A DNA stretch of 64,000 nt from Quillaja saponaria (taxonomy: Eukaryota; Streptophyta; Magnoliopsida; Fabales; Quillajaceae): assembly GCA_029379385.1 (NCBI GenBank), contig CM055610.1, positions 21,167,422 to 21,231,421 of the forward strand, written 5' to 3'. This document shows, in pieces, positions 38,252 through 51,053 of this stretch. Within the stretch, counting starts at the first letter, position 1; the number at the start of each line of letters is the position of its first letter. A program made the position numbers and the translations under genes. The notes under the pieces are model-generated. The model did no database searches. It was given only the letters and a program-made list of their open reading frames with translations, and was not told where the DNA came from.

Positions 38252-41200
38252 CTTTCTTTCTCTCTCTATCTCTCTCACACACACACTCACTCTAAGTATC
38301 GTTGGTGACTTGTGTGAGTGTGATGAGAGCCCTAATAATGAAGCATGCCCTTCTTATAGACCCATGACAAAAAAGAAAATTAAAAATTAAAAAGAGAAAA
38401 CCCAATTTTACGCAGCACATATACTATTCATGTCTAAGAGAGCACTAACTCTCTCACTTCTCTCAGATTCCCCTATCCATTTACTGAAAACGCCAATAGC
38501 CCTAACAATTACTAGAATCCTCAAAGGAGAGGAGAGAGGAGGGCTTATGTGTATCTTTATTAAATTTTTAACTATGATTTACTTTTCTATTTTGTATATT
38601 TTTTCTTGAGAAGTGGGGATTTGATTCATTGCCACCAAATCAAAATTGGGTATAGTGCTTTGGATGATGCTAGAAAAACTAAGGTTTATGTGGTTGCTAA
38701 TGAAGAAAGAAGTGGGTGCTATGAAGAGTGGAAAGCATTAATATCCAAATTAAAAGATAGTTGGGTTGAGTTAAAATCACTCACTAAGTGAGAGGTATTC
38801 ATTAAATGTTTTTTTAGTTCTCAAGTAGTCTTTGAATCATTATCTTAATAAAAAATAATAATTTATCAATGTTCATTAATTAAAAATAAATAATTTATGT
38901 TAAAACTAGAGAGTTGTTAAAATTTTTATTCCACGTATACATACATCTTCTCTAAATTTTTGAATCCTTGATCTTAACTATGATAACAATCCTTTTAAAA
39001 CAATGATTAATTGGTTACTGCAAATAAGAACTTTTTCTAGTCGCCTCATCGGAGCCCTATTACAATTAATACAAAGTTAGTGGGAATGACGTGGTTAATA
39101 ATAAATTAGAGAAAATCTGTTGGGTTAATGGTGGTTGGTTTTGAAAGATCGACAGTGTGTTGTGTGAAAATACATGCATGTTTCAACGTCATTTGTGTCA
39201 TAATCACATCAAACACAACAGCAATGCCAAAGATTGTTTCATTTTTGAGTATGTCTTTTCTTGTTTGCCTTTTAAGTTTCAATTACCACAAATTGCATTA
39301 ATTAATTTGATTCCAAATAAAAGAAATATCTAACTTGAACATCAAATATCATTCACCACATATATTGATTATTTTGTTGATAAAATTTTAGATGCCTGGC
39401 TGCAGATCGACATTGACATTTTTTATGTTTGATGATATATAACAATTATTAGATGTGTCTTAAGTTTTCAAGTTTTTGATACTCTAAAAGTATCTTCTTT
39501 TAGTTTTATATATCTCTAGGTATCACATTCCTAATTAATCCTAGACATATATACCTCATCATAACATATTGTTTTGCTTAGGTAGGCAGATGCTCATTCT
39601 CTCCAAAATACATTATCTCATGCTCTAAAAATGGTATTTGTGAGTTGTGATTATTATGATATAAATTTTTTCTCGTGTTTATAGATTAATATAATAAATA
39701 ATCACATGTAAAATGATAGCTCAGAAATAATTTTCATTATTTTATATGTTTCCGCAAATTCATACTACAACTTATCACATCTTCTTCTAAATTATTCACT
39801 TTTAGAGATTTTTATAACATATAACATTCATGAATATAATTTTTAAATAATTTCATTATTACTAATGAGTATTTTATATGTGGTCAGAAAATTATAATCA
39901 GTAATTATATAATTCATCTAAAAAGTGAAGCTATTGTAAAATTTTCCTTACTAGCTAGCTAGCAATATTGGTAACATACGTATTGATAATAATTGCAAAT
40001 AAATAATAATTACATGGTTATATGAATGAATTTGTTTTTGTCGAAGGAGAGCATAATAAATAACAGATGGGCAAACAAAGCCCAAGAGAATTAAAGTTGG
40101 TGCTTTCGTGTTTGGATTCCAATAAGCAATCAGATTGGTGGAATCCCACAATACAATTGGTAAGCACTAAAAATATGTGTGCAACAAAATGCTAATTATA
40201 TAAGAGGGTGGCCCTGTACAACGCAGGCAATGCATTATAAAAAAACAAAATTAAACCATTTTCACAATAGTACCGTATCCTATGTTGGGATATCATATAT
40301 ATATGTGGCCAAGAATTAATTATCCCCTTCAAAAGTATACTCAGTGATAAAATACAACTTACATTAATTACTGGCCTTACACAATATTTCAATAACATGA
40401 TCATAAACCTAGGGTGACAACCTCATTTTGATTGAAAGAGGACTATCAATTGAATATCATTCATCGATCTCCATACCACTACATAGATAGGCTATCTAGG
40501 AAGCCAAGTTGGTAAATGAACTCTCATTCTCTCCTCACACTCTCGCGCTCTCTCTCGTTTCACTCTTTATCTCTCTCTATATATGTACTGACTTGATCTT
40601 CATAATCACCATAGATTAACAGACTGTTTCTGATGTTTTATAGGTTGAACCTCTGGAGCTACGGTAAATCTTCTCTAATGACACCTCAGTTTTATAATTA
40701 GTTAATATGGACTTTAACATTGGCATTGACTATGTGAATGAACCCACAACCACATAACAAAACCCAAATTAATTTATATCTAAAAACAACCTAATTAGCT
40801 TTTGTGATGGATTTAGTTATAATATATTGATTTTCAGATATTTCCCATTCTGTTTCCTTCTAACACTAGGGAGAGTTTTTTTTTCATATTCTTCCACCTA
40901 ACCAAAGAATAGAAATATATCCTGCTGGAACTCTCAAGTCTGTCATACATATATATATATATATATATATCAACCTATCCAAGTCAAATCAGCAAGTCCA
41001 GAAATAGAAATAGGGGATTCTTCCTGCTTCTTGTTGAACCCATCATTTTGTTGATCTTTCTGTATATATAAAGAATTTACAAACAATGTCATGTACTTGG
41101 TGTAAAAATCTAGTAGCATATGCTTTTTGACTGATAGCCAATTGACAATATACAATCACATAGTGTGATCATATCAAAGAATATGTCAACAGACAGGTAC

Positions 41201-43538
41201 ACTTTGGTTTCAAATTAATTGCTTTTATCTAGACTACATGGGTTGTTGCAATTGTTTTTGAATTTAAATATGATCAGATTGTTAGTTGTTCACTTCACAT
41301 TCTCGGTCTATTTATAATTATTCAAATTAACAAAGAAAAAAATTAAGTTAGCTTCTATATAGTTAATAACATTGCTATGAAATAATTTATTAAAACAAAA
41401 AAGAAAGAACTTAAGAGAGAAAAGAAGAAGATAGAATAAAACCCTATCCTCGATATAATCCACAAGTACTTCTTTATTATCAGCTAAATAGCTAGGCTGC
41501 AAAGGGCTTAATTGGTGTTAAGGGTAATTAATTAGTTGAGCAGATAATTGCTTTCTTCAATAAACATGTTTTTGTAACATGTAACTAGGTTGAGAACCAA
41601 CCAATGGTCCAATGTTACTGTCCCTATTGGGAGTGACACTGACCATGGCATTAGTAACTTTAAACTATTTAATTACAACACAAATCGATAAAATGACAAG
41701 AATTTATAGCTAATAAAGTAAACAATTTATAAACTATAGAAAAAGACATTAAAATTGACATATATTAAAAACAAAAATTAAAGAGTATCATGTGTCAGTC
41801 CCGTGATATTTGTTAACATTAGAACCATAGTTGTCATGTATATAACATGCCAATTTGGTGTAAACGTTTACTGTAGATACACTGTTATGATGTGTCAGCT
41901 TCAACTTATATCGTTTCTATATACACCACATATTAATTAATTGTATAATAATTAAAGTAGAAAGTAGCTAGTATGATACAAGAATCACTAACATATAAAA
42001 TGAAATTTATGCATGTGACGCTAGCTATAGAATATAATTGTTGGTGAATATTAGGATTGGATATTGATGTGGTAGTCGACCAGAAGAATGAAACTTGCTT
42101 TTCATGCTACAGAATAGTGTGCCTTATGATAATATAGTAGTATGAGAGATAGAAAATGAAAACGATTAGACAAAAGAAAAATATATTCGCACAAATTAAA
42201 GTGAATATATTATATACGTGAGAGTGAGAATAAATAATTGGTTGATTCATCTTGGTTTGTTTTATTTAGAGTTCTTTGTAGTATAGCATAGGAATTCATA
42301 ACTTTCTTCCTGATATTTTTTTAATTATTACTTTGGTCTCTAAGGATTACACCAAATTTTATTTTAGTCCTTAAAGAATTGTTTTTTCTATCAAGTTCTT
42401 TCATGATTTAATTTTTTCTATTTTTGTACTTCAAGTTTTAAATTTTGTTTTAATTGAGTTCTTAATAAAGAAAAAATTATTAAATCGAGATAGATTTAAC
42501 TGAATTGGGTTACATGTTTTTAGGATATGACGAAAAAAATTAATATTAATGCATGAGATGAAAAATCACATGAATGTTAACTCAATAATTCAAGAAATAT
42601 GTTTCATCAATTTCAAATTTCAAACCCTAACTTTTCTTTTTGAAAACAAATTTTTTTTCTCAGAACATCAAATCATTTTTAGATATTTTAACAACATCAA
42701 CTAATTGTGTTATATTTTAACCACATCAAATCATTTTTTAAATATATACATATATATGTATATATATAAAAGGAATTCCTAAGTATCTAGGATATATTGA
42801 TTATTGATATACATTAATTTATGGTGCTAATAAGAAGGTAGTTAGTATTGAACAAGTTACATGTGTTCAATTACATTTAAAAATGGTGAGTGAATTTTAG
42901 ATTAATTAATCGACTTTTTATATTAAGTTTTAAAACCACACAACATGCATGCATGGTCATGATAGCTCTCTTTATATCCAGAAATCTCATCCCATCTTAT
43001 TTTTCAAACTTATAAACTTAACGTATCAAAGTTAGTGACAAATCCTTCCCAATTGTTTATCAAAATCTATCAATTGAAGTATAATATATAAGAAGAAGAA
43101 GTTGTGTGTTTTATAACATTATTATCTCTTTTGTAATTTATATTTGCGCTTTTCTACTTCATAGAAGCAGTAGATGGGTTGTCGTTATCTATGGGTTTCA
43201 CTTTGGGCTTTGAGCTCTTTGGCATTGGGGGGTATTAGTTAATTATTGGCAATTGTGTTGTTGGGCCACTTTGAGATATGAGAATATATATATATATATA
43301 TAGTAAGGTATACGAGGCATAGTGGGTAGCTCAGGTTGAAAATAAAATGGACAAATTTACACTAGTTTTGGATTTCCTGAAAAAGTGGATGATGATATTA
43401 ATTTCAAACCCCACAAGGCCACAAACACAAATAGGCCACGTACAAATTAAGAGTACAAAACAAAACAAACCCAGAGCCAAATTTTAGTACTGAATATAAT
43501 TCATTAAGCTTAACAAAAATCAAAGCTTTCGATCGACC
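38252..43538. other. 5.3-kb spacer between UMAMIT genes 1 and 2
   Basis: Very AT-rich DNA with TA microsatellites (for example near 40950-40970 and 43288-43302). One short open frame at 38606-38791 (+) has coding-like composition (KTKVYVVANEERSGCYEEW) but no ATG-to-stop gene structure that I can recognise, and may be a decayed fragment. No other gene, RNA or clear element was found. Confidence 0.45.
38353..38358 (-). promoter_or_regulatory. Candidate TATA box of UMAMIT gene 1
   Basis: The minus strand reads TCTATAAGAAGG about 100 bp before the start codon, a suitable distance for a core promoter. The intervening leader is CT/GA-rich. Confidence 0.5.
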
Positions 43539-46116
43539 TTAAAGCCCCATGTTGGGCTTTGGGATACTGGGTTCCTCATGATCAATATTGTTTTTGTGAT
43601 CAGCAATGACTAAAATTTGAGCTTTAGCATCATTGTTACTATTGCTGATTATAGGTGCAGCTGTTACTGGTAGCTCCAGGGAGTTTTCCTTTGCTGGGGG
43701 ATCAATTTCAGATCCCATTAATTTACTCCTGTTATAGTCTTTGGCTTTGCCCCATGCCACAAGATAAAGCCCCACAACCACTACAACTGCTCCAATTATA
43801 CTGAAAAATATATAACAAAGATATTTTACTTTTATTTTTATTATTATATATATATATATATATATAACGAAAGGGTATAAGTGTAATTATACCTTCCTAG
43901 GTGGAGTTGCTCGGATAAAATGCTAATAGAGAGAATGGTGACAATGATCATACGTAGAGGATTAAAGGCTGTTACAAACACAGGTCCCATGGTTTTCATC
44001 ACTAGGCCTTGTACGTAATACTGAATTCCCGAGGTAACGATTCCCTGTAGTAATTGCCATGGCCAAGGGGAGTTAAGAGGATCAGACAAACATTTTTATA
44101 AATTAGACAAAACCTTAATTGAATCTTACTTAGACAAATTGTATATTCTTAACTACTAACCGAGTATGCCGGCGCAAAGAACCTGATGTCCCAACCAAGA
44201 GACCAGGCGTGTGAGTTGTGACGCTCAGCATAAGCTGCCACCCCAATACTTTGAAGTGTGCCCAGAAAACAAATCCAGGAGGACAAGGACATTTCTGCTG
44301 GGTACTTTCTCAGTGTTATGGCCTGATCAATATTCACGCACACATAAAAATGAAATTAAGTTTGAGGTCATTAATTAATTATATAATAAAGGAAATTCAT
44401 AGTAATAGACGTAACTTACTTGGAGAATGTAGAAAGCAGAGAAAGCAGTACAACCAATAAGAAGAAAAAATGCACCCATAACCCAATGTGTGCCATTTGG
44501 GTCATTCACATTCTCAGGACGGCCTGTAATGGGCGATGAACCAAAAACATTCACTATGGGGCCTTTGTATAATGCCATTAGAAATGCTCCTCCAAGTGTT
44601 GCTGCAGTTCCAATTACTTTAGCTTGACAACGAACCTCCTTTATCTTCATGTGTTCTAATCTGCAATTAATTACATATACACATATTTTCATGCTCAGAT
44701 TCTTCAACTAAACATAAATTCAACCTAACTAGAAATACCTAATTACATATATATTTACTAAAGTATCATCACAATTTTATAAAAATGTTTTTAAAATTTT
44801 AGAACTAGTTAGAAGAGATTCTTTTAGTGGAACTAGATGCAGAGAACCACATATATATCTGTAATCAGTGGATTTTGAAGAGGATAGATACTAAGTCCTG
44901 TCTGTTTCATATACCTGATAGTGGGTTAATATCCTTTTTTTTTTTATGATTCGAATAAGATTTATTGAGTTTTAATTAAGACAACTTACACTATATAAAT
45001 TACATTGAATATTAATTGCCTGCCACAAAATTTTAAATTCTATTAGCTCGTGATCATGTAGTAGTTTTATTTTTTATTTTTTACCCTAAGTATAACACAA
45101 GACATTTTTTGGGCTTTAGGAAAAGAAAATCATAGAGATGATAACACAACAAGCATTATCAGAATTTAAATCTTGTTGGACAACAAATTAATATCTCCAC
45201 TAAAAATTACTAGTGAACTAGATACTCGCGTAATATATTTAAACTAAATTCTACATTCACATCCATCCATATTTGGTAAGTACTCCCGTCTCCCTAGTTG
45301 GATATGCAAGTGTTTGTTCTCAAAAACTATTAATTAGTGCATGCTTTGCTAGCCTAATATATATATAATTAGTAATTATATAACATAACATGCATTATAT
45401 AAAAATATTCTTACCGGAAAATGACAGCCATAACAAAGGTAATGGATGGTACGGAATTCATAACTGCAGAAGTGAATGATGCTGATGTTAACTTCATTCC
45501 CAACAGAGAGAAGCATTGGTCCAGTATAATCCTGCATGTCCATTAATTAAACATATATAGTGATTAGTATAGTAATCATTAATTAATTAAATATAGTGCT
45601 AGCTAGCTATTCAAAACCTGTTAAACTCAAAGAATTTTAATTAAAGTAGTGAAGTAGTGAGTTTTCTGGTTTGAAAATCTTGAGGAGTACGTAATTAAGA
45701 CCATGGTGAAAATGAAGTTAATTAGAAAATTACTCAAGGAACGCCAGCGTCATGATCTCTAAGAAGATACGTGGTGTCATCTTTGGCCTAACTTTTCTGT
45801 AAAAAAAGAAAGAAAGAAGACAATAATAACAAATCGTTAGTAGTTATCGATCATGATATTTCATTGATCGAATGTAAATGATATGTAAGAGATCTATTTA
45901 TTACCTTTCAAGAAAGAATGCGAAGGGAGAAAGAGTGATTGCAGCAACGGCGTTACGGTAGACGATGAACACAAAATGACTCATCCCTTTGTTTAAATAA
46001 TCCATGGTGACGATGTACATCCCAGCCGAACCGAATTGCAAACCTAGCATCAGCCAATATGGCTTTGAATTACTAAACTTCCCACGTAACCTTTCAAAAT
46101 ATGTTTGCTCACCCAT
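43539..46116 (-). CDS. UMAMIT/WAT1-related transporter, tandem copy 2
   Basis: Same family and exon plan as the copy at 35774-38251. Exons, right to left: 45905-46116, 45734-45796, 45415-45531, 44420-44660, 44161-44322, 43893-44044, 43539-43800. The frame is intact for 402 aa. It starts MGEQTYFERLRGKFSNSKPY. Helix-region motifs include GLQFGSAGMYIVTM, IVYRNAVAAITLSPFAFF, RKVRPKMTP, DQCFSLLGMKLTSASF, AKVIGTAATLGGAFLMALYK, SWICFLGTLQS, GIQYYVQGLVMK and GPVFVTAFNPLRMII. The hydrophilic C-terminal tail is longer than in the neighbouring copies. It is likely a plasma-membrane or tonoplast amino-acid facilitator, by family inference only. Confidence 0.95.
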
Positions 46117-46136
46117 CTCTCTCTCTCTCTCTCTCT
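46117..46136. repeat. (CT)n tract abutting the start codon of UMAMIT gene 2
   Basis: On the transcribed strand this is a GA repeat running directly into ATGGG. It lies in the 5' leader. GA repeats of this kind are known targets of plant BPC/GAGA-binding proteins, but binding here is inference. Confidence 0.75.
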
Positions 46137-49100
46137 TTATGTCCTAGTGAGAGGAGAAGAAGAAGAAGAAGAGAATTACTGAAAGTGTATGTTTTGTGAG
46201 TGAGACTGAATAAGGGAGATGACCATCCTATAAATACCCAAAAAATGTGTTAGTATGTTAAAATTGTTTTAGATATAAACTAGTTAAGTGGAGGGCCAAA
46301 TGGATTGCACCAACTAATGAGGACAGCAGAATATATTAGAGACGTCCTTCATTCGTGTGTGTGCTCTTCAATTCAAATTAATAAGATTCGTATTAATTCT
46401 TTTTCATGACAAATACCACCCTGCATATCATGGCACACTCATTAGTGATATACATATCATTACATCTAGAATTTTGTTGATAATGTACGTATGTGTACGC
46501 TTTAACTAATATTTACGTGTTACTTTATTTAAATAATTCAATTGATAAAGATATTTTATAAATTATGAGATGTTTGTATGTGCTCTCAATTACATATTAT
46601 TTGTCAAAGAGAAAATAAACTCGAGTAATCATTCTTTTCCTTATTAGTCGATCTTACAAGTGCAAACAGTAAACTAATAAATTAATTAGAATTGTAAAAG
46701 AAAAAGAAAATAGATTCTTTCGTTCAACTAGGACTACATAGTAACCATATATTCTATCAAATAGTTTATATTCCATTATCATGGGAATTTTTTAGATCTG
46801 TCTCTGTAGTACAAGCTAAGATCATTATCTCCTGCACTATATATATATATATAGAAGAAACTAATTTAATTCAGAAACTTGAAAATTAAAATTTTGAAGT
46901 TGTTTATTCTCTAAGGTTTTTAATTATAAAAAAAAATGAATTTTTTTGTTTTTATTATCACGTTTTATATGTTTTTTCTTCATGAAATCAATTCAACTAA
47001 ATTCAAATTAAGTATGTCTTTTTCATAATATGTCATCTAAAAAAATGGTATAAAATGTCAATGTGTAAAACACTAATAATTGTTAATTGCGAATATTCTA
47101 ATTAATTAAAAACAGATGCTTTTTGCGTAAAAATGCACTAAGTTGTGTCTGCCTGTGGTATAAGTGAGTGGTTTTATCCATCTAATTCGGAAGTGGGATT
47201 CAACAGGCTCAGATCTCATCCTTGCGTTTTACTTTATGCCTGTTTTGTAAGATTTTGTCATTAAATATTGCGTGACTTTCTTTGTGGTTGCTATTTTCCC
47301 TAGCTATGCCTTTGTTAATTTGTTTGCTACATCTCAAACAAAAACTTTCTTGTAGATTTTCGGTAAATGTACCATCCAAGTAAAGATGAGTTTTTTTTAT
47401 GTAAGTTAATATGAATGCGCGTGAATAGTTTTTTTTTTTTTAAGTTAATATGAATGCTCGTTTCACGCGTAATATAAAATTAAATAATATTTAATTATAT
47501 AGTTGAATTATTCGTATCTTAATTTTAATTTGATAGTCTATTATTATCTAGTGATATAAAAGGTTAAGGCATATTACACACTTTCATTGTTAATTAGCTT
47601 AACTTATAAACCATGTGATACTTTATTATGGTATTAATTAAAGTAAGAGATTTTTAATTCGAATATTATTCTGTACATCATTTACGTAAAATATAATAGT
47701 TCATTCTTGTAGTCTTACTGAACTATAACGTTAAAATATGTAAATAATTTTAAATATCTATCTTATTATCTTTGTTGCTCTTTCACAGCTTGTAGCTTAG
47801 TATAATAAATAGCCCGGTATAATAAAGCTAATGAATAGAACACTCATTCTTAATTGTTAGGACAATCCCTTGAGATGAGAAAATACAATTTAGTTAATAC
47901 TTTAACTAATTTAAATACCATTAGATAATATAATTTTATTCATTAATTTAGAAGAAAAAAACAAAAGGAGGGCTGTCTTACAAGTATGAATCTATCATGG
48001 AAGCTAGCTCGATCTAGTTGCTTCCCAATCAGCATGCATCATAAGGAATTAAGGATCATGAACTTACTAAGGCAGAGTTTGTTATTTGATAAATTTTTAA
48101 TTTAAACTGATATGGGTAGCAAAAGTAATAACCAAAATGTTTGAGAAAATAAATTATAGACTACTGTAAACATATAAAATAACAAAAAAAAATATCATTA
48201 AAATAGATTGTGAGAGATTTAGAGAAGGAAAGTTATGGTTGGCTAATTAGTTAAGGGTAAATTGATATTTTCAAAAAATAATAAGATCAGTTTTGTATTT
48301 TTGTGATTTTGAAAAGTTACTGATAGTTTGTAAAAGTATATTTGTAATTCTTTTAAAATACTTGTGTTTTTTTAAAACAATAAGAAAAAAAAAAACCCTT
48401 TAAAATAATTAATATTAACTATAAGAAATTTAGCTTATCATATCAAGGCATTTATTACATATTAAAAACGTATACTCTATCCATATGATCACCCATATAC
48501 CTTGCACGAATTTTCATGGTTGCTCTCTGACCGTTCTAATTCTTTATTGTTTTTTGGTATGTGGTCCGAGTGGATTCATGCTTTCAAATACATTAGGCCG
48601 AAAACCAAAAAGTTCTGAATGCATTGTACTTTTATAATTTTGATTTAACTTTCTTAAGTACTCGTTTTTAAGTTTATTTTATAATTCATATAAAAAATTA
48701 ATTGAAGGGTTAGAATATAATTGATTTAATTTATTAATTTCAGAAACGTGATTAATCGATATATAGCGTATATTTACTTGAATATATACAAATAATAATA
48801 ATATAAAAATATTTAATAATATAAATTATTATTTTGTTTTATTCTAACATCAGTGTGTTATTGACTTGTTTTGTTTTGTACAACAATATGATTTTTTTTG
48901 TAAATAAATAAAATTATAAGTAAATATCAATTTACTTTGTATAATTGCCAAGTCAAAATAAATGTTCCAGTATTATTATTTTTTCCCTTTTGTCACTTGT
49001 TTCTAAATGTTGCTGAGCTAGTCGCACAAAAGCTCTCTTTTTTTCTTTTTTACTTTTTTTCTTTTTTTCTTCTTTCTTCTTTTCTTCTTTTCTTCTTTTT

Positions 49101-51053
49101 TTGCTTTTGTTTTTTAGTTTTTTAGTTTTTGTCTCCTTTCAATTATTTTCGCAATAGTAATAAATGATGATGAAATCAGTTGATGACACAATTCTAGAAT
49201 CTTGAACAAATCTAGAAAAGAAAAACGTTACGTCAAAATTAGAAGATCTTATGGAAGAATTTAATGTGAAAGAAAGAAAAAGTTTAGTTGTTTTAGTCAA
49301 AACCAAGGTATATATTCTTTTTAAACTTTTGCTTTATATATATAAAACTATAATATACTTTTCATTTTTGTAATAGTGTTGCTAATTCGATTCTAAGGAG
49401 AAGTGGCTGGATCCACACCTGTCAATATGCTTGTATATGAGAATATTACATTTATTTGGTATATTGAAAATGAGATCATCGAATCTAAAAACATTGTATC
49501 TAAAATCTGTTTATTCTTATCATCAAACTAAAACTAGTGTAGATGCAATGTTAGTAATTTATTATGTTGAAAATACATACACTATAGTCTACTAAACATA
49601 TTCGAATTGAAGAAGTCCAAGAAAAAAAAGTCATAATTTTTTAATTATTAAGTCAACCTGTCGTAATATACATAAATATTAACTATTTTCTTTAAAAAAA
49701 ATAAACAAATCTGACATCATTTAGTAAGTTGGTATTCTCCCTGCAAAAGAATTCCATATTGCTATAATTTTATCCACTTAACAAAGTAAAGTTAAAAATT
49801 GTGAAAAGTGTAATGACTTATTAGGGTTGATAATTATTTGGTACTCACCTAATTGTCCCTTGGAGATGGGTAATGGTCTAATGGGTTGTGTGGTGCACTA
49901 ATATTACCAATTTCAGGCACTGGGCCAGTGGGCCGGGTCTCTATCTTGTTCGGTGACTTGGAATACCACTTCAACACGCACACCTGATATGAAAGACTTG
50001 CATTACTATGTGCCCATTAGCGGCCATTAGGTTAATTACTCATAATTCTCTCAACAAAAAAGTTAAATGGTCATAAACATAATCTTATCCCAAAATAAAA
50101 TAAACTATTCCTATCAAAAATTAATAACAACTATTAACATATATATTTTTGTCATTGACAAAAAATTGAGTTTACCGTCATTTTTAAAAATCGATTATTT
50201 TTAAGTTTATTTTTTTTTTTTATGGATTTAAACTCAACAATTTTCTTCGTTAATCATAACAACTAGTTGACAAAGTAGATAGATATTGTTTGATATATAT
50301 TTTCCTATATTCTTGGACCTTTCTTTGGCAACGAGAAAGAAAATGGAATAAATTCTTTCACCTTTACTCTCAAAAAGAAAGATGGGAAACAAATTTACCA
50401 TCTGCACCATGAATACCACAATTTCCATAGTACTGCTTGGGCTTTCTTTCCCTAACAAATGGGTATTTTAAAGTCTAGGACTCCTTTATAGGCAAATTTG
50501 GGTAATTCTTTGATTTATTCTTTGGATAAACCAAGTGGTTTCCTGCTATCTTGTTTGTTGCTGGCTGCGTTATAGTTTGTATACCAAGCAGTTTCAGTAC
50601 TTGTAGGCAATGCACTAGTGGCATATATGCATGGATATATACTGTTTAAAGTCATCTCTGTATATATATATATATATATATATGGTACTAAAATGACACA
50701 ACCAAAGGGGCCAGTGATGCTTTATGTGCAACTAGTATGAATTGAACAAAACCCGCACATAAAAGAAAAACAACCTTGCAATTTGCAAAAGCATGTCATG
50801 GATGAACAAGATTAAGAAAAGGAGGCAACAGTAGCATCCTCAAACGTGGCCAAACACCAAACCTCATATACAAATTCCATTAATTGCAGGCATGTAGCCA
50901 AGTGAAGCACACTGTAATTTAGAAAATGATGCTTGCTTGTTCCCCAGTACTTGTACAATTTTTATTTGGCAACGTAACAACAAGCATTGGCCCCCCACTA
51001 GTCATCACTAATATATAATTATATATGAGTAGCCAGTGGGTGCGCATGCACTA
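46137..51053. other. 4.9-kb spacer between UMAMIT genes 2 and 3
   Basis: AT-rich with no supported gene. It includes a pyrimidine-rich stretch at about 49036-49125 and a TA repeat near 50660-50683. The open frames at 48937-49125 and 50234-50458 are low-complexity artefacts. Confidence 0.45.
46228..46237 (-). promoter_or_regulatory. Candidate TATA box of UMAMIT gene 2
   Basis: The minus strand reads TATTTATAGG about 115 bp before the ATG, at a spacing similar to the TATA-like sites of the other two tandem copies. Confidence 0.5.

Noticed and set aside
38606..38791. Viroplasmin-like or neprosin-like domain
   Set aside because: Only a few scattered residues fit either pattern, which is not enough to name a family.
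48937..49125. Open frame rich in Phe, Leu and Ser
   Set aside because: It is produced entirely by a pyrimidine-rich simple tract and is not a protein gene.
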